Shown here one piece after another: positions 54,579-64,000 of a DNA stretch of 64,000 nucleotides (positions within the stretch are counted from its first letter, which is position 1; every line of letters starts with the position of its first letter). The position numbers and the translations under genes are program-made. The stretch spans positions 186,001 through 250,000 of the forward strand of contig MKSV01000003.1 in the NCBI GenBank assembly GCA_001897435.1. The letters are read 5' to 3'. This stretch comes from Acidobacteriales bacterium 59-55 (lineage in GTDB: Bacteria > Acidobacteriota > Terriglobia > Terriglobales > Acidobacteriaceae). Under the pieces are notes generated by a model. The model did no database searches, was not told where the DNA came from, and saw only the letters and a program-made list of their open reading frames with translations.

Positions 54579-55358
54579 TCATTTACTCGCCAGCGTCTTG
54601 TCGATCGCCGCCTGCGCCAGCGGTTCCATGATGGCGTAGCCCTTCGCCGTCGGATGCACACCGTCGCTGCTGGTTCCCGGCTTCATGCCGCCCTCGGCAT
54701 CGGTCAGCGACGTGTAGTAGTCCAGATAGGTGTATCCATTCTGCTCGCAGTAGTCCTTCATCCAGGCATTCAGAGCCTTGATCTTAGGAGCTGGCTCCAT
54801 CCCGCGCTTCCACGGATAGTCGAACGCAGGAGTAATCGATGCCAGGATCACCTTGATCCCATTCGCCTTGGCCAGATCGGCCATCGAGCGGAAGTTGTCC
54901 TCGGTCATCTCCGGAGTCATCGGCCCGGTGTTGCCGGCAATGTCGTTGGTCCCGGCCAGAATCACCACTGCGGCGGGATGCAGGTCGATTACGTCCTGCC
55001 GAAAGCGGACTACCATCTGCGGCGTCGTCTGGCCGCTGATGCCGCGATTGACATAAGGCTTGCCGGGAAAGAATGTGCTCTCGGTCCCCGCCTTCCGTCC
55101 CCAGCCATCGGTAATCGAGTCACCGTAGAACACCACGCGCTGTTCTCCTGCGGCCACAGGAGCGAGCGCGGCATTGGCAGCGCGGTATCGCCCGAGCTGA
55201 GGCCAGTCCGCCAACTTCGCCTGCATCGCAGCAATCTGTTGTGCCGATGGAGCAACGGCTGCAGCAGGAGCCGAGGCTGGGGCGGGAGCCTGACCATAAC
55301 TACCGACTGTCATCAACGGAACACAGGCCAGCAATAAAGTACGAGCCAATCTCTTCAT
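54579..55358 (-). CDS. SGNH/GDSL-family hydrolase, copy A
   Basis: VVFYGDSITDGWG, GISGQTTPQMVVRF, VILAGTNDIAGN, DGVHPTAKGYAIM. Confidence 0.92.
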   Translation of the reverse strand: MKRLARTLLLACVPLMTVGSYGQAPAPASAPAAAVAPSAQQIAAMQAKLADWPQLGRYRAANAALAPVAAGEQRVVFYGDSITDGWGRKAGTESTFFPGKPYVNRGISGQTTPQMVVRFRQDVIDLHPAAVVILAGTNDIAGNTGPMTPEMTEDNFRSMADLAKANGIKVILASITPAFDYPWKRGMEPAPKIKALNAWMKDYCEQNGYTYLDYYTSLTDAEGGMKPGTSSDGVHPTAKGYAIMEPLAQAAIDKTLASK

Positions 55359-55419
55359 TTCATCTCTCTCCGTGAGCGCAATTTTTATAAATTCCGAGGT
55401 TCCCTATCGTAACCAATGT

Positions 55420-56160
55420 TTACTTTACGCCCAGGGCCTTATCGATCCCCGCTTGCACCAGCGGTGCCATCGCCGCATAGCCTTCCTTGTTCGGATGAAC
55501 GCCATCCACGGTAAGCTCTGCCTTCATCCCGCCCTCCGCGTTCGCCAGCACCGGGTCGAAGTCCACGTAGGTCAACGAATGACTCGCAGCATACTCCTTC
55601 AGCCACACATTTCGCGTCCGAATCGTCTCCGCCGGATGCAGACTGGGATTCCAGGGAAAGTGGCTCGAAGGTGTAATCGAAGTAAGAATCATCCGAATCC
55701 CATTCGCCTTTGCCAGTTCCGCGATCGACTCCCAGTTATCCTCCGACATCTCCGGCTCCATCTCCTGCGAGATATCGTTTGTGCTCTCCAGAAACACCAC
55801 CGCCACCGGGTGCAGATTGATCACATCCTGCCGAAACCGCACCAGCATCTGCGCCGACGTCTGTCCGCCAATGCCTCGATTGATATATGGCTTGTCCGGA
55901 AAGAACTGGCCACCGCGTTTGCCCCAGAACTCCGCTACCGATGCCCCGAAGAACACCACGCGATCTTGCCCCGCAGCCGCGGCCGGCAGCGCCGCGTTTG
56001 CCTCCCGGTAATAGCCCAGTTGCGGCCAGTCGGCTAGTTTCGCCTTCATCGTGGCGACTTGTTTCGCCATATCGGCTGAAGAAGGTGCAGGCGCCTGCCC
56101 CCAGAGCGCCCCCGGCAAGAGAACCGCAACCGTGAATAGTCCCGCAAGAAAACGCATCAT
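55420..56160 (-). CDS. SGNH/GDSL-family hydrolase-like, copy B (paralogue of copy A)
   Basis: VVFFGASVAEFWG, GIGGQTSAQMLVRFRQDVINLHP, STNDISQE, DGVHPNKEGYAAM; start placed at MMRFLAG. Confidence 0.88.
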   Translation of the reverse strand: MMRFLAGLFTVAVLLPGALWGQAPAPSSADMAKQVATMKAKLADWPQLGYYREANAALPAAAAGQDRVVFFGASVAEFWGKRGGQFFPDKPYINRGIGGQTSAQMLVRFRQDVINLHPVAVVFLESTNDISQEMEPEMSEDNWESIAELAKANGIRMILTSITPSSHFPWNPSLHPAETIRTRNVWLKEYAASHSLTYVDFDPVLANAEGGMKAELTVDGVHPNKEGYAAMAPLVQAGIDKALGVK

Positions 56161-56439
56161 CGTCGTCGACCAACTCCTTGTCCCGTGAAAAAAGCAGGGT
56201 ACGCAGCCCTTCCGAATTCTAATCAGCTCACTGCAGCTTGTCCCGTCCGGACGGAGATTTCCACAAATTTCTCTCATTTAATGCAAACATCTGCATAGAT
56301 TCATCCTCCCGAATTCCAGCCGATCAAACTAAGTGCGCCGTGACCAATATTTACCGTTTGACTGACGCTGGAACTCAACGTGCACTGTCTCCACCGTTTT
56401 GGGCCTGGCAAAAAAATTCTTCCCGCCGGAGTTTCCCTT

Positions 56440-57117
56440 ATGCGCATCTCACCCGCTCGCCTTTGCCTGAGCCTTGTGCTCCTGGCCGCCGTTCCCTCCG
56501 CCCTCGCCGACACCGTCACCTGGGCAACCTGGAATGCCCCCTCCACCCCCGGAGTCGTCACCGGAACCATCGGCAGCGTCAACGTCACTTATACCGGTGA
56601 AGTCGCGTTCGTCAACGCGTCGAATACTAGCGCTTACAACTACTTCCAACCCACCTCCACCTACGTTGGGGGAGTTGTCGGCAACGCCTCCACCAATGGC
56701 GGCATGATCGCCATCGACGGCAACGGCACGACCGACACCTTTACCTTCTCCGCTCCCGTCACCGGTCTCGTGCTCTCTGAGGTCAGCCTCGGTCAACCTG
56801 GCATTGGGACCAATTACACCTTCGACAGCCCCTTCAGCATCGCTGCCTGTGGTCCAAACATCGTCTACGGCGGCGGCTGCATCACGCAGAGTGGAAACAC
56901 CATGATCGGCAACGAAGGCGACGGAACCATCGTCTTCTCCGGAGGAGCGATCACTTCCCTCTCCTTTACCACCGCGAATCCCGAATATTGGAACGGTTTC
57001 ACCATCGGCCTTCTGCCGCAACAGACAGCCGAAACCCCCGAGCCCGGTACGCTAACCCTCCTCGGCACGGGACTTCTGGGCCTGGCGGGCCTCGCCCGGC
57101 GCAAATTCTTCGCCTGA
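56440..57117 (+). CDS. PEP-CTERM-sorted secreted protein
   Basis: Signal peptide MRISPARLCLSLVLLAAVPSALA; C-terminal TPEPGTLTLLGTGLLGLAGLARRKFFA. Confidence 0.9.
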   Translation: MRISPARLCLSLVLLAAVPSALADTVTWATWNAPSTPGVVTGTIGSVNVTYTGEVAFVNASNTSAYNYFQPTSTYVGGVVGNASTNGGMIAIDGNGTTDTFTFSAPVTGLVLSEVSLGQPGIGTNYTFDSPFSIAACGPNIVYGGGCITQSGNTMIGNEGDGTIVFSGGAITSLSFTTANPEYWNGFTIGLLPQQTAETPEPGTLTLLGTGLLGLAGLARRKFFA

Positions 57118-57294
57118 TAGCAGACAAGTACGCACCATGATCTGCCGGCTACAGCGTAGCCGGCAGATTTTTGCGTGAAAGCCCCTTCCAGCGATGCAGC
57201 ACGTCAGATGGTCGGCTTCCCCTCTACCACAGGGGGTTCTATATTCGGTTCACTGCATATCCGCACGCCCCGCACTCTTGTATTTTGGAGAGTG

Positions 57295-58152
57295 ATGCAG
57301 CCCGGGATCTCCACCTACGTCTTTCTCCACCAGCGACTGAACCCCGGTCTGCTCGACGCCCTGCATAACAGCGGTGCCCAGGCCATCGAGATCTTCGCCG
57401 CCCGCCACCACTTCGACTACGCCGACCGCTCCATCGTCCGCGACATCGCCGCCTGGTTCCGCTCGAACGAGGTCGCCGCGTCCCTCCACCAGCCTCTCTT
57501 CTCCGACTCCCACTGGAGTCGCCACACCGCACCCTCGCTCAACCTCATCGACCCGGAAAAGTCGCGCCGCATCGACGCTATGGACGAGGTCAAGCGCGCC
57601 ATCGAGTCCGCCGAGCAGATTCCCTTCCGCGCCATCACCCTCCACCTCGGCCTCAAGGACGAGCCCTGGAACACACGCGCCCTCGAAAACTCGCTCACCG
57701 CCATCGAGCACCTCAAAGCTTTCGCCCACGCCCTCGGCGTCAAAATCCTGCTCGAAAACCTGCAAAACGAGGTCACCACTCCCCAGCACCTGCTCGAAAT
57801 CCTCCGCGCCGGCCACTTCGACAACGTCGGCGTCACGCTCGATATCGGCCACGCTCATCTCAGCGCTCCCGAAAACAACGCGGGCATCAACGCGGCCTTC
57901 GAAGTCCTCAAGCACCGCATCGCCGAACTCCACCTCCACGACAATCAGGGCGTCAAAAACGACCACCTCTGGCCCGGCTCCGGCAGCATCGACTGGGCCA
58001 ATGTCGCAAAACATATTGCCGCCCTCCCGCCCTCGACCCCGAGCATCCTCGAAATAGCTCTTGATCTCGAAGAGACCCCCGAGAGTGTCGCCACAAAAGC
58101 AACAACTGCCTTCCATTTTCTCGAAGACAAAGCGACCTCAAACCAGACCTGA
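57295..58152 (+). CDS. Sugar phosphate isomerase/epimerase (xylose isomerase-like TIM barrel)
   Basis: GVKILLENLQNEVTTPQHLLEIL...NVGVTLDIGHAHLSAP...IAELHLHDNQGVKNDHLWPGSGSIDW; start placed at 57295. Confidence 0.88.
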   Translation: MQPGISTYVFLHQRLNPGLLDALHNSGAQAIEIFAARHHFDYADRSIVRDIAAWFRSNEVAASLHQPLFSDSHWSRHTAPSLNLIDPEKSRRIDAMDEVKRAIESAEQIPFRAITLHLGLKDEPWNTRALENSLTAIEHLKAFAHALGVKILLENLQNEVTTPQHLLEILRAGHFDNVGVTLDIGHAHLSAPENNAGINAAFEVLKHRIAELHLHDNQGVKNDHLWPGSGSIDWANVAKHIAALPPSTPSILEIALDLEETPESVATKATTAFHFLEDKATSNQT

Positions 58153-58206
58153 TCCCATCGCCAGCTCATATTCGGCGCAGTCTGCCCTTTCATGGCTTCC
58201 TGGTAC

Positions 58207-58290
58207 CCCAAGGCTTCAGCCTTGGGCCCCTACGACCGCCAATAGATGGCCGGGTGCCCCATCCATCGCAGTCTTACCGCGATGGGTGGG
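58207..58290. repeat. Intergenic REP-like palindrome pair
   Basis: CCCAAGGC-TTCA-GCCTTGGG (58207-58226) and CCCATCCATCGC...GCGATGGGTGGG (58258-58290). Confidence 0.7.
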
Positions 58291-58408
58291 ATTCACAGCA
58301 ATCCCCCGCCACAATCTCCTCAATACTCCCCGGAACAGCCACCAAAGCCCCACCGTTGCCTCTTCCCCGAGTAACCCGTAATCTCACACTTGGAAAAGGT
58401 AACGAAAA

Positions 58409-59890
58409 ATGAGCACACCCACTCCTCCCGTAGCCGCCATCGCCTCCCTCTCCGCCCACGAAGGTCAGACCGTCACCCTGCGCGGCTGGCTCTACAACCT
58501 GCGCGCCTCCGGCAAGCTGCTCTTCCCCATCTTCCGCGACGGCACCGGAACCATCCAGGGCATCGTCCCCAAGGCCGCCGTTCCCGAAGAGGTCTTCGAG
58601 ACACTCAAAAATCTCACCCTCGAATCGAGCGTCGTCGTCACTGGCAAGGTCCGTGCCGACAGCCGCGCCCCCTCCGGTTACGAGATCGATGTCGAAAACG
58701 TCGAAGTCGTCCAGCGCGTTCCCGACGAGACTCCCTTCCCCATCACGCTCAAAGAGCACGGCGTCGACTTCCTCATGGAGCATCGCCACCTCTGGCTGCG
58801 CACTCCGCGACAATCGGCCATCCTGCGCGTCCGCGCCACCATCATGCGCGCGGCGGCGGAGTACTTCGACACCCACGGCTTCATCCGCACCGACCCGCCC
58901 ATCCTGACGCCGAACGCCTGCGAAGGCACCAGCGAATTATTTGAGATGGACTACTTCGACGACGACAAGGCCTACCTCACGCAGTCCGGCCAGCTCTACA
59001 TCGAAGCCACCGCGCTCGCCCTGGGCAAGGTCTACAGCTTCGGCCCGACGTTCCGAGCGGAAAAATCGAAGACACGGAGACACCTCACCGAGTTCTGGAT
59101 GATCGAACCCGAGGTCGCCTACGCCGGTCTCGACGAGATCATGGATCTCGCCGAAGCCTTCATCACCCACATCGTCACCCGCGTCCTCGAACACCACCGC
59201 GCCGACCTGAAGGTCATCGGCCGCGACGTCGCGAAGCTCGAAGCCGTTATCGCGCTCACCGCGGCAACTGAGGCCACGCCCATCGTGGCGCCTTTTTCGT
59301 CCTCTACCACCATTCTGCCTTCCGCTCTGTCGTCCTTCGCCCCCTATTCGTTGTCATCCCAGCGCGAAGCGGGGGGGGCCGCTTCGCGGAACGCTCACCG
59401 CTTTCCCAGACTCAGTTACGACGAAGCACATGCCATGCTCGACGAGGCCTACAAGGCAGGCAAGCTCGAAAACCCGCACCGCTACGGCGACGACTTCGGC
59501 TCCCCCGACGAGACCTATATCTCGAGCCAGTTCGACCGCCCGGTCATGATCCACCGCTACCCCGCCGCGATCAAGGCCTTCTACATGCAGCCCGACCCGG
59601 TGGACGCCTCGAAGGCCCTCTGCGTCGACGTCCTCGCCCCCGAGGGCTACGGCGAAATCATCGGCGGCTCGCAGCGCGTCGACAGCTATGATCTGTTAAA
59701 GTCCCGCATCGAAGAGCACAACCTTCCGCTCGCTGCCTTCCAGTGGTACCTCGACCTGCGCAAATACGGCAGCGTCCCCCACGCCGGCTTCGGCATGGGC
59801 ATCGAGCGAGTCGTAGCCTGGCTCTGCGGCCTCGACCATGTCCGCGAAACTATCCCCTTCGCCAGAACGCTCAACAGAATTTACCCGTAA
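58409..59890 (+). CDS. asnS: Asparaginyl-tRNA synthetase with unusual low-complexity insertion
   Basis: [64 protein letters not shown]-terminal [34 protein letters not shown]. Confidence 0.95.
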   Translation: MSTPTPPVAAIASLSAHEGQTVTLRGWLYNLRASGKLLFPIFRDGTGTIQGIVPKAAVPEEVFETLKNLTLESSVVVTGKVRADSRAPSGYEIDVENVEVVQRVPDETPFPITLKEHGVDFLMEHRHLWLRTPRQSAILRVRATIMRAAAEYFDTHGFIRTDPPILTPNACEGTSELFEMDYFDDDKAYLTQSGQLYIEATALALGKVYSFGPTFRAEKSKTRRHLTEFWMIEPEVAYAGLDEIMDLAEAFITHIVTRVLEHHRADLKVIGRDVAKLEAVIALTAATEATPIVAPFSSSTTILPSALSSFAPYSLSSQREAGGAASRNAHRFPRLSYDEAHAMLDEAYKAGKLENPHRYGDDFGSPDETYISSQFDRPVMIHRYPAAIKAFYMQPDPVDASKALCVDVLAPEGYGEIIGGSQRVDSYDLLKSRIEEHNLPLAAFQWYLDLRKYGSVPHAGFGMGIERVVAWLCGLDHVRETIPFARTLNRIYP

Positions 59891-60170
59891 CGAAGGTTAC
59901 ACAGCAGTTGGGCAGAGACGGAATGAGAGTTGCAGGAACCAACACGGCGGTGAGGCTGGGCGTGTCGATCTTTTCGCCGTCGACGGGCAGTTGTAGCTGG
60001 TACTCAGATGAGGATTCAGGGCGTTTGGCGAGAGTCGTACCTGTAGGCATCGATCTCCTCTTCGCTGCAAAACCAGCTTTCTTCGTAGCGGATCATCGAC
60101 GCCTTCGGTTGAAGTTTCCCATGGCAGTAACGCTTGGCAGATTCAGAATGCGGAAAGCTGCATCAACAGA

Positions 60171-60920
60171 TTATGCATTCGATCCCTCGCGAATATCGAC
60201 ATGGTCCTTCGTGTAAGGACGCTTGAAAAAAGTAGTCCAGAAGTAGTTCACCGAGTAGCGGACCGCCATCTTCAACATGCCTTCGTGCTTCAGGCGGCGC
60301 GCTGAAGAAAACATCTTCAGGTCGAGCGTGAACAGAACATCGCCAACCTCGTTCATGCGGCGCGCGATATCCGTGTCTTCCCCATAAAATGAGATGCCCA
60401 GATTGAATCCGCCAATCTGCTCTAACGCGGCACGCGAGACAACGAAGTTACCACCCTGCACCATCGATCCCACACGCAGAACATACCGGTTGATTGCATA
60501 CATCGTCCACGCCACCAGATAAAAGACGCGCACGAAAATCCGTTGGCTTCCAGTCAGGTCATAGTAGATAAATGGGCCGGACAGAGCGACCAGCTTTGAA
60601 TTCTCATCAAAAGACCGCAGCACACACTCGACCCAACCGGGCGTCAGTCGGGAATCCGCATCCACATTGGCGATCAGCGCGCCGCTGCTGGCAAGGAACC
60701 CGGCCTGACGTGCGAAGGTAAGCCCCTTGCGCCATTCATCCACCACACGCACACCCCGATAGCGAAGCGCGACCTCTCTGGTCCGGTCACAACTGGCGTT
60801 GTTCACCACGATGATCTCGGTCGACGCTTCGAGTCCGCGCGTCTGCGCGAGGATCGACTCAAGACAGTCCGCCAGATAGGATTCTTCATTAAACGCCGGG
60901 ATGACGAAGCTGAGCTTCAT
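60171..60920 (-). CDS. Glycosyltransferase family 2
   Basis: MKLSFVIPAFNEESYLADCLESILAQTRG...EIIVVNNASCDRTREVA...ANVDADSRLTPGW. Confidence 0.93.
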   Translation of the reverse strand: MKLSFVIPAFNEESYLADCLESILAQTRGLEASTEIIVVNNASCDRTREVALRYRGVRVVDEWRKGLTFARQAGFLASSGALIANVDADSRLTPGWVECVLRSFDENSKLVALSGPFIYYDLTGSQRIFVRVFYLVAWTMYAINRYVLRVGSMVQGGNFVVSRAALEQIGGFNLGISFYGEDTDIARRMNEVGDVLFTLDLKMFSSARRLKHEGMLKMAVRYSVNYFWTTFFKRPYTKDHVDIREGSNA

Positions 60921-61246
60921 AGCTAAACCTTAGTCAATAAATGTTTCAATCCTCTTACAAACCAAACAATTCGCGCTTCGCCCCATAACAAACAAGGTTC
61001 TTCATCGATCCTGCTCCAGCCGCTTGAAAAGGCCGGTCCACGCTTCGGAGCAACCAAAAACCATATGTGTAAGATATCCCGATTCGAGATAAGGGTTTTC
61101 GCGCAGAGCGCGAATCACTTTCAAACAAACTTCAACACCAAAACAGACCCTGAATCTCGAAATATGACAAACTAACGGCAAAAGCGTCTCATAGAGTTGA
61201 ACCTGGCATCACTCCTTCACCTTAAAATGCTTTGGAGCGAAAACGC

Positions 61247-61915
61247 ATGGCAATGAACGACTACAACCTGAGCAACAGCTACTACAACACGATCGACGTT
61301 CCCCGCGAGGAGACCTCGTCCTTGCTGGCCAAGGTGCTCGGCATCACGTCGCTCGGCTTCTTCATCACCTCAATCGGAGTCGCCACCGCGCCCGCCTGGG
61401 GAACCTTCGTCGGCTTCATCGTCGTCATGGGGCTCGTGCTTGCCATCAGTTTCACGCGCAAGGCCAGCCCCGGCCTCGCGCTCGGCATGTTTCTCGTCCT
61501 GACCTACTTCATGGGCTGGGAGATCGGGCCGCTCATCCAGCGCTACATCAAGAACTTCGGCACCGGCATCGTCTTCAACGCCGCCGCGACCACCGGCTGC
61601 GGCATGGCCGTCATGGGCTGCGTCGCCTATCTGTTCAACATCAACTACCGCCGCATCGCCGGCATCGGCTTTGCCGCGCTGCTGCTGCTGATTATCGCCG
61701 GTATCGCCAGCATGTTCTTCCATTTCCTGTCGCCGGACACTTACTCATGGCTGACGCTCGGCATCTTCGGCCTGCTCACCGTGGGCGACTTCGCCCGCAT
61801 CCGCGCCGGCGGAGACGGTCGCTCCGCCGTCTCGCTCTCCCTCTCCATCTATCTCGACGCCATCAACATCTTCCTCGCCGTGCTGCAACTGATGGGTGGC
61901 CGCCGTAGAGACTAG
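61247..61915 (+). CDS. Bax inhibitor-1/YccA-family membrane protein
   Basis: Seven TM-like segments, GTGIVFNAAATTGCGMAVMGCVAYLF, LSLSIYLDAINIFLAVLQLMGGRRRD. Confidence 0.92.
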   Translation: MAMNDYNLSNSYYNTIDVPREETSSLLAKVLGITSLGFFITSIGVATAPAWGTFVGFIVVMGLVLAISFTRKASPGLALGMFLVLTYFMGWEIGPLIQRYIKNFGTGIVFNAAATTGCGMAVMGCVAYLFNINYRRIAGIGFAALLLLIIAGIASMFFHFLSPDTYSWLTLGIFGLLTVGDFARIRAGGDGRSAVSLSLSIYLDAINIFLAVLQLMGGRRRD

Positions 61916-61951
61916 CAGCTCTCTTTATTTCTGCTCTCTATATATATGTTC

Positions 61952-63271
61952 CTAATCTACCTCTACTGGAACCGCTCCCTCCGTCAGGCTTCGGGCCCGG
62001 ATGGAGGCCACCAGTACCAGGCCATTGGTGAACAGGATCAGCGCAAAGGTCAGCGCGGGCAGGAATTCCAGTTCGACGGGCATCGCCTGAATCACCTCCA
62101 GGGCCAGGACAGCGGTAATCAGGCCGCGCGGAATCAGGAACGTGGCAAGCTCGCGCTCACGAGACGAGGTTCCGCGCCACACGACCCGGCTGCACGTCAC
62201 GGCAACAAAACGGACGGCAAGCAGCACTCCGAGAATTCCGAAGGTCGTCAAAAGCTGCTTCCGCAGTCCGTGGAAGCTGATCATCGCGCCCAGCAGAACG
62301 AAGAAGAAGCTCCGCACCAGAAACGCCAGCTCCGAATGGAATGAGTGAATCTGGTCGCTTTGGCCCGCGATGGTCTCAAATTCAAATACCCGCATCGCAT
62401 TCTGCGGGTCAAGCAGGTTGGCAAGCGTCGCGCCGAAGACGATCACGGCGAACAGGTCGCTTCCTCCCACAGCATGCGTGCCCGAGTAGACCATCAGCAC
62501 AGCGGCGAACGTCAGCACCTGCCAGAACTGCTTATCGGAGACATAGGGCAACAATTTAACCCATAAAGCCCCCGCGACCACGCCGATAACAAAAGCCAGC
62601 AGGAACTTGAACAAAAACAGGCCAAACACGCCACTCAGAATTGCCCCGCCGCTTTCGGTCGATGTCGCGTTCCCCCCGGCGACCAGACCCAGCAGCACGC
62701 TCACGCCAAGCGCTCCGAGCCCATCGCCGAAGGCCGCCTCAATCACCAGGGTCGTCTTCAGGTCGTAGCGCAGGTCGAACTGGTCCAGTATCGGCAGAAC
62801 GATCGATCCGCTGATGCACGCCAGCGGCGCTGCCACCAGAAGGGCGGTCATCAGGCGCAGATCCAGCCAGCGCATGCAGAAATAGGTGACGCAAACCAGC
62901 GTCAGGCCGTAGCTGAGCACGGCCAGCACCATGCCCGCCATAAATTGCTTCACGGCACGGCGCAGATTCAGTTCCAGCCCGGCTGCGAAAAGGATCAGGA
63001 CGAGCGCAAGAGTTCCGATTCCCCGGATGATCGCGGGAAAGTGTTCGGCGTCGATCCAGTGGAGCACCGGCCCCAGCAGAATTCCGCAACCCAGAAGGAC
63101 GATCACATCCGGAACCCGGGTCCGGCGTGCGAAGCGGTTCGCTACATAGGCGAGGACGAGCAGGCCGCCCAGCAGACCGAAAAAATTTGTAAGTGTTAAA
63201 TTCACAGGCAGATAACCATGGGCCCCTTGATGAAACAAAACATGAAGGAGACTATAAGTCATCGTGACCAT
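61952..63271 (-). CDS. CPA2-type cation:proton antiporter
   Basis: FGLLGGLLVLAYVANRFARRTRVPDVIVLLGCGILLGPVLHWID and multi-TM Na_H_Exchanger pattern. Confidence 0.88.
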   Translation of the reverse strand: MVTMTYSLLHVLFHQGAHGYLPVNLTLTNFFGLLGGLLVLAYVANRFARRTRVPDVIVLLGCGILLGPVLHWIDAEHFPAIIRGIGTLALVLILFAAGLELNLRRAVKQFMAGMVLAVLSYGLTLVCVTYFCMRWLDLRLMTALLVAAPLACISGSIVLPILDQFDLRYDLKTTLVIEAAFGDGLGALGVSVLLGLVAGGNATSTESGGAILSGVFGLFLFKFLLAFVIGVVAGALWVKLLPYVSDKQFWQVLTFAAVLMVYSGTHAVGGSDLFAVIVFGATLANLLDPQNAMRVFEFETIAGQSDQIHSFHSELAFLVRSFFFVLLGAMISFHGLRKQLLTTFGILGVLLAVRFVAVTCSRVVWRGTSSRERELATFLIPRGLITAVLALEVIQAMPVELEFLPALTFALILFTNGLVLVASIRARSLTEGAVPVEVD

Positions 63272-63334
63272 AAAATCCCAGCCTCGCCCCGCATCCTTCC
63301 GCGCCGGTCAGGGTTACGCGATGCCTGCGGTATA

Positions 63335-63390
63335 AGATTTCAGTCGACGGACTTCCATCGACAGATTTCAACCGAGAGATTTAGTTCGAC
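63335..63390 (+). repeat. Four imperfect tandem 14-bp repeats upstream of tannase-like gene
   Basis: AGATTTCAGTCGAC / GGACTTCCATCGAC / AGATTTCAACCGAG / AGATTTAGTTCGAC, contiguous. Confidence 0.75.
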
Positions 63391-63400
63391 AAGGAGAACT

Positions 63401-64000
63401 GTGCGAAACGTTCACAAAGCTCTATCCGGCTCCCGAACCCCGGCTCCATTTGCGATCCTTTCCGTGCTTGTCCTGCTTCTCCTTGCCGTTCCAGTCTTTG
63501 CCGAGGCCAGCCCCCAGTCGTGCAGGAATCTGGTCAGCCTCCAGCTTCCCAACACCATGATCGCCTCAGCTTCAATCGTCTCGACCGAGAGCTTCACGCC
63601 GCCACACTTCCACCACCCCATCGGCAATCTGCCGGCATTCTGCCGGGTCACGGCCACCACCAAACCGGCCATCCGATTCGAGGTATGGCTGCCACTCCAC
63701 ACCTGGAACGGCAAGTTCCAGGGTGTTGGCAACGGAGGCACGGCGGGCTCCATCAATTATCTGGCCATGTCCGCCGCTCTTCGGCGCGGCTACGCCACCG
63801 CCAGCACCGACACCGGTCACGTCAATACGCCTCCCGGCAACGGCTTCGACTCCACCTGGGCGCTGGGACATCCGGAGCTTGTAGCCGACTTCGGCTACCG
63901 CGGCCTGCACCTTACCACCGTCAACGGCAAGCAGATTACAGAAGCCTTTTATGGCAAGGGGCCGGCGCACTCCTACTATGTGGGCTGTTCCAAAGGCGGA
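63401..64000 (+). CDS. Tannase/feruloyl esterase-family protein, GTG start, 3' truncated by window edge
   Basis: AAGGAG RBS; signal peptide; VWLPLHTWNGKFQGVGNGGTAGSINYLAM...YGKGPAHSYYVGCSKGG; open to window end. Confidence 0.88.
   Translation, partial: MRNVHKALSGSRTPAPFAILSVLVLLLLAVPVFAEASPQSCRNLVSLQLPNTMIASASIVSTESFTPPHFHHPIGNLPAFCRVTATTKPAIRFEVWLPLHTWNGKFQGVGNGGTAGSINYLAMSAALRRGYATASTDTGHVNTPPGNGFDSTWALGHPELVADFGYRGLHLTTVNGKQITEAFYGKGPAHSYYVGCSKGG

Overview
The window reads as a high-GC Gram-negative chromosome with densely packed, mostly housekeeping genes. Protein style (LpxA/LpxI, YXWGXW, PEP-CTERM, collagen-like, Lys/Ala-rich tails) and the intergenic repeats suggest an acidobacterial (Terriglobia-like) genome; this is inference. 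Recognisable content: lpxA (partial), lpxI, trpF/trpC, tRNA-Leu(CAG), infC (ATT start), rpoD, mutY, dnaG, an EF-P-like gene with an EfpL/YeiP-type loop, aspS, gdhA, hisS, asnS, PccB-type carboxylase, transporters, peptidases and glycosyltransferase. The accessory part is mainly 30.0-36.1 kb (outer-membrane/NHL/tail-collar/collagen-like proteins, all on the minus strand). No CRISPR array, transposase, prophage or rRNA was seen. The most interesting items are: (i) a receiver-domain response regulator with a histone-H1-like Lys/Ala tail, convergent with a stand-alone DHp-like protein that has no ATPase domain; (ii) a collagen-like protein with three inserted CBM5/12-like modules next to a tail-collar protein; (iii) a rhomboid-like protein with both catalytic residues apparently replaced; (iv) an EF-P paralogue with a TPTARGG loop; (v) an in-frame repeat-like insertion with a G8 tract in asnS; (vi) a 4 x 14-bp iteron array just upstream of a tannase-like gene; and (vii) several small zinc-ribbon proteins, one missed by the ORF track. 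All homology statements are from recognition, not searches.
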